The notes under the pieces: model-generated
Databases searched by the model: none
Seen by the model: only the letters and a program-made list of their open reading frames with translations
Told to the model about the DNA's origin: nothing
Made by a program: the position numbers and the translations under genes
Part shown: positions 1-7,400 of the stretch, in pieces
Position numbering within the stretch: the stretch's first letter is position 1
Layout of the letters: the number at the start of each line of letters is the position of its first letter
Source of the DNA: an uncultured Sphingomonadales bacterium
GTDB taxonomy: Bacteria > Pseudomonadota > Alphaproteobacteria > Sphingomonadales > Sphingomonadaceae
DNA: 43,012 bases
Reading direction: 5' to 3'
NCBI GenBank assembly: GCA_903923465.1
Contig: CAIXXP010000142.1
Span: 1-43,012, forward strand

Positions 1-713
1 AGCACCGGGGCCAGATCGCGATCGGGATCGCCCAGCTTGCCGTCGATGGGCATGTCGGACTCCAGCTTCGCATCCAGTGCGGCCAGCTGTTCCGGCGTCA
101 TCAGCGAGCGGGTCTTGAGATACATCGGCGTTTCGATGGCCGGGGCGATGCAGTTGACCGTGATGCCCAGCCGCCCCCATTCCTTGGCGATGGTGCGCGA
201 CCAGGCCAGAACCGCGCCCTTGGTGGCGGAATAATGCGCCTTGTTGGGCAGGCCCTGGATGCCGGCGGCAGAGGCGAAATTGATGATCCGCCCGCCGTTA
301 TCCTTCATCAGCTCATAGGCGGCGCGGTTGGTGAGGAAGGTGCCGCGCATGTTGATGGCAAAGACCTTCTCGAAATCCTCCAGCGTGATCTCGTGTGCCG
401 GGGCGCCGGGAGCAATGCCGGCGGCGTGCACCAGCACGTCCAGCCCACCAAGGGCCTCGGAGAACACGGCTCGCACCGAGGCTTCCTCGGCCACATTGCA
501 ATGCTGATAGCTGGCGCTGCCGCCAAAGCAGGCCGCCGCATCCGCCGCTTCGGCGATCTCCTCGCCCGCCGCGTCGTTCACATCCAGCGAGATGACATGC
601 GCGCCGTGGGCGGCAAAGTCCTTCACCACTGCCGCGCCCATGCCGCTGGCGCCGCCGGTTACCACGACCCGCAGGCCCGCCACGCTGTTGTCTACCGGTG
701 TCTTGTCGCTCAT
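1..713 (-). CDS. SDR family oxidoreductase, partial (3' end beyond window)
   Basis: A classical short-chain dehydrogenase/reductase, predicted to oxidise an alcohol or reduce a ketone with NAD(P). The 237 visible codons start at ATG 711-713 and run off the left edge, so the C-terminal tail is missing. The Rossmann glycine motif TGGASGMG is at residues 19-26 and the catalytic YxxxK pair is Tyr161/Lys165, preceded by a conserved serine region (NFASAAG). The start is 40 nt downstream of the stop of another SDR and an acyl-CoA dehydrogenase lies further upstream, so this is probably the third gene of a leftward operon. Substrate specificity cannot be read from an SDR sequence; the context suggests a catabolic hydroxy/keto intermediate. 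Confidence 0.9.
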   Translation of the reverse strand, partial: MSDKTPVDNSVAGLRVVVTGGASGMGAAVVKDFAAHGAHVISLDVNDAAGEEIAEAADAAACFGGSASYQHCNVAEEASVRAVFSEALGGLDVLVHAAGIAPGAPAHEITLEDFEKVFAINMRGTFLTNRAAYELMKDNGGRIINFASAAGIQGLPNKAHYSATKGAVLAWSRTIAKEWGRLGITVNCIAPAIETPMYLKTRSLMTPEQLAALDAKLESDMPIDGKLGDPDRDLAPV

Positions 714-753
714 TGTCCTGCTCCCTTGTCTTTGATCAGATTGTTGGTGTGGC

Positions 754-1494
754 TTACCATGTGCCGCCATCGCAGCGCACCAGCGCGCCGGTGACGTTAA
801 CCGAGGCGCGCGAGGCGAGAAACAGCGCCGAGGTCACCACCTCGTCCGGATTGCCGGGGCGGCCGCGCGCGCTGGGCGAGCTCTCGCGCATTTCCGGCGT
901 CCACGCCTTGGCGATGTCGGTGAGGAAGGGGCCGGCCGAGAGCGTGTTCACCCGCACCCGGGGGGCATATTCATGCGCGAGGCTGAGCGACATGGCGTTC
1001 AGCGCCGCCTTCGACGCGCCATAGGGCACGATGCCCGGCAGGGGCCGGAGGCCGCCGCTGGACGACACGTTGATGATGGAACCGCCCTCGCCCTGCGCCA
1101 TGCGGTGCGCCACCTGCGAGGCGAGGCGGAACGGGCCCTTGAAGTTGAGGTTCACCACCGAATCAAACAATTGCTCGGTCACGTCGTGGCTGGGCGCGGC
1201 GGGGCCCATGCCGGCGTTGTTGATCAGCACATCGACGCGGCCGAAGGCGGCATAGGCCGCCTCGACCAGCCGGTCGCACTCGTCCCACCTGCCGACATGC
1301 GCGGCCACCGCCAGCGCCTGGCGACCGAGGGCGCGGACCTCCTTGGCCGCCTCCTCGCAATTTTCCAGCTTGCGGCTGGCGATGATGACATCGGCGCCCC
1401 GCCGGGCAAAGGCGCGGACCATCTCCAGCCCGAGCCCACGGCTGCCGCCGGTGACCAGCACGACCTGGTCGGTGAAATCGAATAACGGGTCCAT
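754..1494 (-). CDS. SDR family oxidoreductase
   Basis: A 246-residue classical SDR. The cofactor motif TGGSRGLG is at residues 15-22, the NNAG motif is present (INNAGMG), and the catalytic pair is Tyr158/Lys162 in PYGASK. The arginine after the second glycine region and the downstream SRK favour NADP(H), which is an inference. ATG 1492-1494 was chosen because it has a GAGGAG ribosome site a few bases upstream and places the Rossmann fold at the usual distance from the N-terminus; about 27 open codons upstream lack homology-like sequence. It lies 64 nt after the acyl-CoA dehydrogenase and 40 nt before the next SDR. It probably acts on an intermediate of the same catabolic route. Confidence 0.9.
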   Translation of the reverse strand: MDPLFDFTDQVVLVTGGSRGLGLEMVRAFARRGADVIIASRKLENCEEAAKEVRALGRQALAVAAHVGRWDECDRLVEAAYAAFGRVDVLINNAGMGPAAPSHDVTEQLFDSVVNLNFKGPFRLASQVAHRMAQGEGGSIINVSSSGGLRPLPGIVPYGASKAALNAMSLSLAHEYAPRVRVNTLSAGPFLTDIAKAWTPEMRESSPSARGRPGNPDEVVTSALFLASRASVNVTGALVRCDGGTW

Positions 1495-1558
1495 CAGGGC
1501 TCCTCGCCTTTTTCTGTGCAGTTTGGTTGGTCCGGGGGCGGTCGTCAGAGCTACGCCC

Positions 1559-2857
1559 TCACAGATATTTGGCAAGCTTCTCGCGCGCGGCCGGCTGGCG
1601 GCTGGGGATGTGGGTGGAGGGGAACAGGCCCTCCGCCGGCTTCACCTCGCGCAGGATGCGCTTGGCGATGTTGAACTTGTGCGTTTCGCTCGGCCCATCG
1701 GCCAGGCCCATCACCATCGAGGTGACGAACATGTTGCCCAGCGGCAGCTCGTTGGTGATGCCCAGCGAGCCGTGCATATGCATCGCCCGCACCGACATTT
1801 CACGATAGGTCTTGGCGGTGAGCACCTTGCACATGCCGATGGCGGTGTAGGCCGCGGCATGGTCGCCCTGATCCATCAGCCAGGCGGCGTGCATCACCAT
1901 CAGGCGGAACTGCTGCACCTCGATGGCGCTGTCGGCGATCTGCAACTGGATGGATTGCGTGGCGGAGAGAGGCCCGCGCGTGGTGTTGCGGCTGACGGCG
2001 CGCTCGCACATCATGTCGAGCAGCTTCTGGCAGGCGCCGACGCTGCGCATGGCGTGGTGCAGGCGGCCACCGGCCAGCCGGTCCTGCGCGGTCTTGAAGC
2101 CGTGCCCCTCGGGCCCCAGCATGGCGTCGGCGGGCACGCGCACATTGGTATAGCGCACATAGCTCTCGTTGCCCTCGCCCGAATAGAGCGGCTCGTGGAA
2201 CAGGCCGACGTTGCGGATGATTTCCACCCCGGGCGTGTCGATCGGCACCAGGAACATCGAGAAGCGCTCGCCCAGCGGCGCCTCCGGGTTGGTGATGGCC
2301 ATGCAGATGAGGAACGAGGCCCAGCAGGCGTTCGATGAATACCACTTCTCGCCGTTAATCACCCATTCGTCGCCCCCTGCTCCCTTGGCTCGCACCGCCG
2401 TGGTGGCGAAAACGCCGGGGTCCGACCCGCCCTGCGGTTCGGTCATCGAGAAGCAGGAGACGATCTCGCCATCAAGCAGCGGCTGGAGGTAACGCGCTTT
2501 TTGCGCCTCGGTGCCATAGGTGTGGATGATCTCGGCATTGCCCGAATCCGGCGCCTGGCTGCCGAACACGCGCGGGCCCCAGTCGGTGCGGCCGAGGATC
2601 TCGTTGATCTGCGCCAGTTGCACCATGGAGACGCCCTGCCCCCCGAGATGCGGCCCCATGTGCGGCGCCCACAGGCCCTGCTTCTTCACCATCTCCTGCA
2701 ACGGCTTGATCGCGGCGACGGCCTTTGCGTCGGTAACATCGTAGGAGTGGCAGAACTTGTTGAACACCAGATCGAGCGGTTCGACTTCCTCGCGGACGAA
2801 TTCCTTGATCCAGTCGAGCTTGGCCTGGAATTCAGGTTCGGTTGAGAAATCCCACAT
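1559..2857 (-). CDS. Acyl-CoA dehydrogenase family protein
   Basis: A 432-residue FAD-dependent acyl-CoA dehydrogenase, catalysing alpha,beta-desaturation of an acyl-CoA with electrons passed to ETF. Visible family signatures are the flavin/substrate segment MTEPQGGSDPG in the middle domain, the RLAGGRLHHAMRSVG helix, and the C-terminal MHGSLGITNELPLG region. The overall sequence resembles the ACAD10/11-like branch rather than short-chain enzymes (inference). ATG 2855-2857 has an AAAGGG site upstream and gives a typical N-terminus. It is the first gene of a leftward operon with two SDRs and is transcribed divergently from the decarboxylase/NIPSNAP/Dabb group. The substrate is unknown. Confidence 0.92.
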   Translation of the reverse strand: MWDFSTEPEFQAKLDWIKEFVREEVEPLDLVFNKFCHSYDVTDAKAVAAIKPLQEMVKKQGLWAPHMGPHLGGQGVSMVQLAQINEILGRTDWGPRVFGSQAPDSGNAEIIHTYGTEAQKARYLQPLLDGEIVSCFSMTEPQGGSDPGVFATTAVRAKGAGGDEWVINGEKWYSSNACWASFLICMAITNPEAPLGERFSMFLVPIDTPGVEIIRNVGLFHEPLYSGEGNESYVRYTNVRVPADAMLGPEGHGFKTAQDRLAGGRLHHAMRSVGACQKLLDMMCERAVSRNTTRGPLSATQSIQLQIADSAIEVQQFRLMVMHAAWLMDQGDHAAAYTAIGMCKVLTAKTYREMSVRAMHMHGSLGITNELPLGNMFVTSMVMGLADGPSETHKFNIAKRILREVKPAEGLFPSTHIPSRQPAAREKLAKYL

Positions 2858-3177
2858 GTCGTGACCCTTTCGCGCTGATCGCCATTTTCGCTGGCTTCGC
2901 CCCACCCCGCGTGACGCCCCGGAATGACTCGGCGCCGCGTTTGACGGCAAGGTGCATTTTTGGAACATTAGTGTCAATATGGAATGTCGTTGTCAAAACC
3001 GGGGCGCGCGATGGCCGGCGGGCCGCAAGCCCGCTTTGACAGCGCCCGGCGCGGTGATACTATCCGGCCTGTCCACAGCCCGGCGGACCGTGAGACCGGG
3101 CAACCGTGACAATGCAGGCGCGCCGGCGGCGCAAAGCCTGTGGGCGGCATTTGTGGGCGAAAAAGGGAGAGTTCGAC
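2858..3177. promoter_or_regulatory. Divergent intergenic region with two TTGACA repeats
   Basis: A 320-nt gap between divergently transcribed operons with no credible gene. Reading leftward, perfect TTGACA hexamers lie at 2996-2991 and 2977-2972, 19 nt apart. The first could be the -35 box of the acyl-CoA dehydrogenase, with a weak CACTAA -10 at 17 nt spacing. The second may be a duplicate -35 or a regulator half-site. The rightward promoter is listed separately. Confidence 0.5.
3036..3063 (+). promoter_or_regulatory. Sigma-70-type promoter of the decarboxylase/NIPSNAP/Dabb operon
   Basis: A perfect -35 hexamer TTGACA (3036-3041) is followed after 16 nt by TACTAT (3058-3063), continuing into CCG. 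It lies about 115 nt upstream of the first rightward start codon. The same -10 context, GATACTATCCG, recurs on the other strand upstream of the amidohydrolase gene with identical 16-nt spacing, which supports both sites. Confidence 0.6.
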
Positions 3178-3726
3178 ATGGCACGCATCCACGTTCCCGA
3201 CGGCGACGAGAGCACCCCTTTCGCCCGCCTCGCCCATGGCCCGGCCGCAGACATCGTGGCGGCGGGCTTCAATTTTTCCGCCGTGACCTATGCGCGATCG
3301 AAGCTGACCCTGCGCGAGTTCGAGGGCGCCCGCGCCCGCACCGCCGAGATCAATGGTTGCCGGATCTGCCGCACCTGGCGTTCTGCCCGGGATGTGCCGC
3401 TGTTGCTGGCCTCGCGCGGCATCGATGCCGCCGATTCGATCGTCAGCCGGGGGCCGGAGCCCGAGGAGGCTTTTTACCTCTCCGTCGCCGAATGGCGCAC
3501 CTCGCCGCTTTACAGCCCGCGTGAGCGCATCGCGATCGAATTCGCCGAGGGCATGGGCCTCGATCCGCAAGGGCTGGCCGCCGACGAGGACTTCTGGGAA
3601 CGGGCCAAGGCGCTGTTCAGCGACGAGGAGATCGTCGACCTCAGCTTTTGCGTGGCCTGCTGGATGGGGCTGGGCCGGGTTGGCCATGTGCTGGGCACCG
3701 ACACCGTTTGCGCGGTGCCCGCGTGA
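3178..3726 (+). CDS. Carboxymuconolactone decarboxylase/AhpD-like protein
   Basis: A 182-residue protein with the AhpD/CMD fold signature: a CxxC pair in the segment EINGCRICRTWR, preceded by a helix rich in R and E. Family members are gamma-carboxymuconolactone decarboxylases or peroxidase-like (AhpD) proteins. The CxxC favours a redox or peroxidase-like role over classical decarboxylation, although many uncharacterised catabolic-cluster members share it. ATG 3178-3180 is preceded by AAAGGGAGA. The gene leads a rightward operon with two small alpha/beta-barrel proteins (28-nt gap to the next gene) and is driven by the promoter at 3036-3063. The substrate is unknown; the neighbouring acyl-CoA dehydrogenase and SDRs suggest catabolism. 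Confidence 0.8.
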   Translation: MARIHVPDGDESTPFARLAHGPAADIVAAGFNFSAVTYARSKLTLREFEGARARTAEINGCRICRTWRSARDVPLLLASRGIDAADSIVSRGPEPEEAFYLSVAEWRTSPLYSPRERIAIEFAEGMGLDPQGLAADEDFWERAKALFSDEEIVDLSFCVACWMGLGRVGHVLGTDTVCAVPA

Positions 3727-3754
3727 GGCGGCGCCCGCGCGCCGGGCACAGCAC

Positions 3755-4090
3755 ATGACGGGGTTTCTCGTCGACACCCACCGGATCGATGCGGGCGACC
3801 ACGACCGCTATCTCGCCTTTCTGCGCGAGCGGACCATCCCGATGATGCGGCGGGCCGGGCTGCGGCTGGTCTCTTGCCTCGCCACCCTGCCGGACCTTGG
3901 CGAGGATGTGAGCGTGCAGACGACATGGGCCTTCGACGACCATGTCGCCTTCAATGAAATCCGCAAGAACCTGGTGTTTGACCCCGACTGGTGGGGCTGT
4001 GCCGGCGAGGCCCGCGCCATGTGGAAAGGTGGCGAGCGGCGCTTCTTCTATCCCACCGGCATTGAGGGCCCTGGGGAGGGCATCAGCTGA
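3755..4090 (+). CDS. NIPSNAP-like small alpha/beta-barrel protein
   Basis: A 111-residue protein whose pattern resembles the NIPSNAP/dimeric alpha-beta barrel superfamily: an initial strand followed by a helix with RYLAFLRE, a strand region VQTTWAFDDHVAF, and the characteristic NLVFDPDWWG segment similar to the 'ADPDW' region of NIPSNAP proteins. These proteins are typically dimeric and in catabolic clusters may act as monooxygenase-like or isomerase-like enzymes, but no catalytic function is established for this one. ATG 3755-3757 has only a weak ribosome site. Its stop codon overlaps the start of the next gene (TGATG), so translation is coupled to the Dabb-like protein. Confidence 0.6.
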   Translation: MTGFLVDTHRIDAGDHDRYLAFLRERTIPMMRRAGLRLVSCLATLPDLGEDVSVQTTWAFDDHVAFNEIRKNLVFDPDWWGCAGEARAMWKGGERRFFYPTGIEGPGEGIS

Positions 4091-4818
4091 TGCTGCGGCG
4101 GTTTGAAATGTTCGTGGTGCGGCCGGACGCCGACCCGGCGGCGGTGGCACAGATGCGGCGGCGCACGGCGGTGAGCGGCGATTTCATCCCCGAGGTGCTG
4201 GATTCCGCCGTGGGCACGGGCCGCGTCGGTGCGGCCAGCTATTACGTCTGGGAGCATGCCTATGCCTCGCCGGAGAGCTATCGCCGCTATATGGTGCACC
4301 CCTATCACGCCAATGTGATCGACCGTTACCTGCTGGTCGACAGCCCCGAGCGGCTGATTGCCGAGGACGAACTCGATGGCGCCGGCCTGTTCGGCTATGT
4401 TTGCGACCGGCCCAATTATCGCCTGCCGGCCGGGGCCTGGCGGCGGCTGATCCTGCTCGACCTGGCGCCGGGTGACGAGGTGGAGCGGGGCATGCGCGCG
4501 CTGGCCGCCACCCAATCAGCCACCACCGAATCAGCCACCACCGAATCAGCCACCACCGAATCTCCGGGCAGCGCGCCGATCTTCTCCAACCTGGAGGCCA
4601 ACCACATGGGGGCCTGCTGGATGGACGCGGAAACCTTCCTCACCCAGCCGCGCTGGAGCCATGTGTGGGAACTGGGCTTTGCCACGCAGGCCCATGCCGC
4701 CGCCTGGGATGCGGAGAGCGCGCTGATGCGGGCGGTTCGCGCCGATGGCTGGCCGGCGGCAACCGATGGCACGGTGCTGGGGGCGTTCGACGTCGGCTAT
4801 CAGGTGGAGAGCGCCTGA
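4090..4818 (+). CDS. Tandem Dabb-like alpha/beta-barrel protein
   Basis: A 242-residue protein that appears to contain two stress-responsive A/B-barrel (Dabb)-like domains. The first is about residues 1-110, with the Dabb-like MVHPYHANVIDRYLL stretch (HP plus a conserved histidine). The second is about residues 160-240. They are joined by a low-complexity linker with three perfect SATTE repeats. Dabb domains form ferredoxin-like dimeric barrels and include polyketide-cyclase-like enzymes; the function here is unknown. The start overlaps the NIPSNAP-like stop by one base. The gene converges with the GMC oxidoreductase 27 nt away. The barrel call rests on motif resemblance and the HPYH segment, so alternatives within the same superfamily (EthD, antibiotic monooxygenase) remain possible. 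Confidence 0.55.
   Translation: MLRRFEMFVVRPDADPAAVAQMRRRTAVSGDFIPEVLDSAVGTGRVGAASYYVWEHAYASPESYRRYMVHPYHANVIDRYLLVDSPERLIAEDELDGAGLFGYVCDRPNYRLPAGAWRRLILLDLAPGDEVERGMRALAATQSATTESATTESATTESPGSAPIFSNLEANHMGACWMDAETFLTQPRWSHVWELGFATQAHAAAWDAESALMRAVRADGWPAATDGTVLGAFDVGYQVESA
4516..4560 (+). repeat. Three perfect 15-bp tandem repeats inside the Dabb-like gene
   Basis: The unit TCAGCCACCACCGAA occurs at 4516-4530, 4531-4545 and 4546-4560 without a mismatch, with a partial fourth copy just upstream. Being a multiple of three, it adds the pentapeptide SATTE per copy to the linker between the two predicted domains. Such perfect repeats expand and contract readily by slippage. Confidence 0.95.
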
Positions 4819-4845
4819 CGGGCAGGTGCGCGGCGGCGCGGGGCG

Positions 4846-6972
4846 TCACGGCCCGCCGGCAGCCGCCCAGCTTTCCCGCCAGCCGGGGGCCAGCAGGTGG
4901 TCGATCAGGCCTTCGTCGATATAGGCCGGGAAGCGGTCGGGCTGCGCCGGGCGCGCCTGCTGGCCGGGATAGGCGATGCGCGCGGCCACCTCGGGAATGG
5001 CGTAGTAGGCGGCGGCGAGCAGGGTGGCGGCGGCCATCCAGCCTTCCGCGTCGCGGGCGATCAGCGCGGGCAGTTCCGCCGGGCCCGCCGCCAGCGCCCG
5101 ATCCAGCGCGGCATGCAGATCCGGGCGGGCGGCGAAGGCCTTCCGGGCAAACCCGCGCGCGACCGTCAGCCCGCCCGCCGCCGGCAGCCCCTCCACCGCC
5201 GGGATCAGCGCGTCGCCGATAGCGGCAAAGCGCGCGGCGCGGTCTTCGGTCCATTCCAGCGCCTGCCATGCCGGCGCCGGGGTGGCGCGCGCGGCATCGC
5301 GGCTGGGGCGGCCCGGTTTCGGCAGGGGCGGCGCGAGGAAGCTCGCCACGCTCGCCTGCGGGGCGATTCGGGCGAAGTTGCGGGCGAGATGGTCAGCGGC
5401 GCGCGCGGCCAGCGCCATGATCGTGGTCGTCGGGTTCACCGGGCCGGAGGTGACGAACACGCTGCCGTCGATAATGCCGAGATTGGGGATGTCGTGGCAA
5501 AAACCCCAGCGATCGACCACGCTGCGGCGCGGATCGTCGCCCATGCGCGCGGTGCCCATCAGATGGGCCTGCTGCCCGCCGGGGTTGTAGCTCTGCACCT
5601 CCCACGCGCCCGCCTCGCGGAACACCGCCTCGGCATGGGCGACGTTGAAGGCAAGGTTGGCCTGGGTATTGGCATCGGTGCGATAGGCGACGCGCGGGGC
5701 GGGCATGCCGGACGAATCGACGAGATCGCCGGCCAGCGTCACGCGGTTTTCCGGGTCGGGCAGATCTTCCGCCATGATCGACCACATCAGCTTGTGGCCG
5801 AAACGCCGGGCGAAGCGGTCGTGGTAGTCTTGGGGGTGCATCGCCGCCATCTGGCCCAGCGCCTCGGCCACCGGCCCGCTGCCCGCCGGGTGCAGCGACC
5901 ATTTGCAGCCGCCGGCAAAGCCCCGGCTGGCGTCGTGCAGGGCAAACTGCTGGCATTGCACCGAGGAGCCGTTCTGCCCCTGCCAGCCGTCCAGTTGTTC
6001 GGGGAAAGTGCCGAAAACCGCCGCCACCGGGTGCATCATCAGGTTGCGGCCCAGTTGATCAGAGCTGTTGGCCAGGCCGGTTTCGAAGCGCTCGCAGGCG
6101 GAATTGAGCAACAGGCGCGGCGTGCCGATGCCATTGGCGGCGACCAGCACCACGCGGGCGGGCTGGAAATGGTCTTGCCCCTCGGCGTCTACCCAGATGG
6201 CGCCGTTGGCGAGGCCCTGCTCGTCCACGGTGATGCGGTGCACCCGCGCGCCGGTGATCAGCGTGCCGCCGGTGGCGCCAAAGGCCCGCCAGTGGGTGGC
6301 ATCGGCGCTGGCCTTGGCGCCCTCGTTGCAGCCTTGCGCGCAGGTGCCGCGCTGCACGCAGGCGTGGCGCCCGCCATAGGGCACGGAATTGATCGCCAGC
6401 GAATCCGGCCACCAGTGCCAGCCCCGCGCGCCCAGCGCCCGCGCCACCGCCATCGCCCCCGGGCCGAAGGGCAGCGGCGGGTTGGGCGGTTCGGCGCCGG
6501 GGGGATAGGCCGGGTTGCCGCCGAGGCCGGAGATGCCCATCTCGCGGTCGGTCGCCTCGTACCACGGCAGCAGTTCGGTGTAATCCAGCGGCCAGTCGTC
6601 GGCCACACCATAGGCCGAACGCATGCGGAAATGTTCGGGGCACAGGCGCGGCCACACGGCATTATACAGGATGGTGCCGCCGCCGACGCCGTTGAACGCC
6701 ATCACCTGAATGTCGCATGCGGCGAGATCGAGCGGGTAGTCCGCCGCCTCGCGCCGCACATTGGGCTGCGAGTGCCATCGGCGGCCGGCGGAGAGTTCCC
6801 AGTCCCACTGGTCGCCGCGAAATTCGGTGGGGTCGATCCAGCGGCCCTGTTCCAGCGCCACCACCCGCAAGCCAGCCCCGGCGAGGCGGGTGGCCGCCGC
6901 CCCGCCCGCCGGCCCTGCGCCGATGATCAACACATCGGCGACAATTTCATCAGGTGCCGGGGTTTCAGCCAT
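4846..6972 (-). CDS. GMC oxidoreductase fused to a gluconate-2-dehydrogenase subunit-3-like tail
   Basis: A 708-residue flavoenzyme. Residues about 11-45 form the FAD-binding GAGPAGGAAA motif. The C-terminal GMC signature contains the histidine of AHLMGTARMG and the asparagine of PVNPTTT, the usual catalytic pair. A cysteine cluster, C205-x5-C211-x3-C215, resembles the cluster region of gluconate/glucose-dehydrogenase-type GMC subunits. The last ~130 residues (FAAIGDALIPA to YYAIPEVAARIAYPG) resemble gluconate 2-dehydrogenase subunit 3, normally a separate protein. No signal peptide is visible. ATG 6970-6972 overlaps the upstream isomerase-like gene by 8 nt. It probably oxidises an alcohol; with the adjacent KSI-like protein, a hydroxysteroid-like substrate is an attractive but unproven inference. 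Confidence 0.85.
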   Translation of the reverse strand: MAETPAPDEIVADVLIIGAGPAGGAAATRLAGAGLRVVALEQGRWIDPTEFRGDQWDWELSAGRRWHSQPNVRREAADYPLDLAACDIQVMAFNGVGGGTILYNAVWPRLCPEHFRMRSAYGVADDWPLDYTELLPWYEATDREMGISGLGGNPAYPPGAEPPNPPLPFGPGAMAVARALGARGWHWWPDSLAINSVPYGGRHACVQRGTCAQGCNEGAKASADATHWRAFGATGGTLITGARVHRITVDEQGLANGAIWVDAEGQDHFQPARVVLVAANGIGTPRLLLNSACERFETGLANSSDQLGRNLMMHPVAAVFGTFPEQLDGWQGQNGSSVQCQQFALHDASRGFAGGCKWSLHPAGSGPVAEALGQMAAMHPQDYHDRFARRFGHKLMWSIMAEDLPDPENRVTLAGDLVDSSGMPAPRVAYRTDANTQANLAFNVAHAEAVFREAGAWEVQSYNPGGQQAHLMGTARMGDDPRRSVVDRWGFCHDIPNLGIIDGSVFVTSGPVNPTTTIMALAARAADHLARNFARIAPQASVASFLAPPLPKPGRPSRDAARATPAPAWQALEWTEDRAARFAAIGDALIPAVEGLPAAGGLTVARGFARKAFAARPDLHAALDRALAAGPAELPALIARDAEGWMAAATLLAAAYYAIPEVAARIAYPGQQARPAQPDRFPAYIDEGLIDHLLAPGWRESWAAAGGP

Positions 6973-7324
6973 ATTCGTAGAAGGCGCGGACGCGGGCGAT
7001 CTTGCCCGCCGCATTGAACACGACATTGTCGATGATCGGCTCAATCGTCACCCGCGCGTCGGCGGGGCCGGCCTCGGCGGCCATGAACGCGATCGCCTCG
7101 TTGCCGCAGACGATCAGTGGCGCGGTCATCCACACCTTGATGTTGACCGACTGGAAGCCTTCCCAGAAAGCATCGAGATCGCCGAGGCCGTGGCTGGTGC
7201 GCACACCGACCGGGTCCTCATGCACGACGTCGGCGGCGAACAGGGCCAGCCAGCCGGCCTTGTCCTTCTCGCACTCGCAACGGCAATATTCTTGCATCAC
7301 GGCAGTCATCTCATCGCGGGTCAT
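6965..7324 (-). CDS. Ketosteroid-isomerase-like NTF2-fold protein
   Basis: A 119-residue protein of the SnoaL/NTF2 superfamily that aligns by eye to steroid delta-5-3-ketoisomerase along its length. The catalytic residues of that family are all at the expected places: Tyr13, Asp37 in VHEDPVG (the general base, Asp38 in the reference), and Asp99 in PIIDNVVF. The segment NAAGKIARVRAFY matches the family's final strand. Known KSIs move a double bond from 5,6 to 4,5 in 3-ketosteroids. ATG 7322-7324 gives the standard length. The end overlaps the GMC oxidoreductase start by 8 nt, so oxidation of a 3-hydroxyl followed by isomerisation, as in cholesterol-oxidase chemistry, is a plausible pairing. 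The exact substrate is inferred. Confidence 0.75.
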   Translation of the reverse strand: MTRDEMTAVMQEYCRCECEKDKAGWLALFAADVVHEDPVGVRTSHGLGDLDAFWEGFQSVNIKVWMTAPLIVCGNEAIAFMAAEAGPADARVTIEPIIDNVVFNAAGKIARVRAFYEYG

Positions 7325-7400
7325 GGGCAGTGTTCGCCTTTCGTGGGGAGCGGGGATTGGGGCGGCGGCGCGGGGGCATGGCCGCCCTTGGGGGTGGAGT

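Noticed and set aside
4516..4560. CRISPR-like array from the 15-bp repeats
   Set aside because: Units are contiguous with no spacers, in frame with the surrounding gene, and no cas genes are present.
4897..7017. A 706-codon open frame antisense to the GMC oxidoreductase
   Set aside because: Composition is low-complexity Arg/Gly/His, there is no motif, and the sense strand has intact FAD and GMC signatures.
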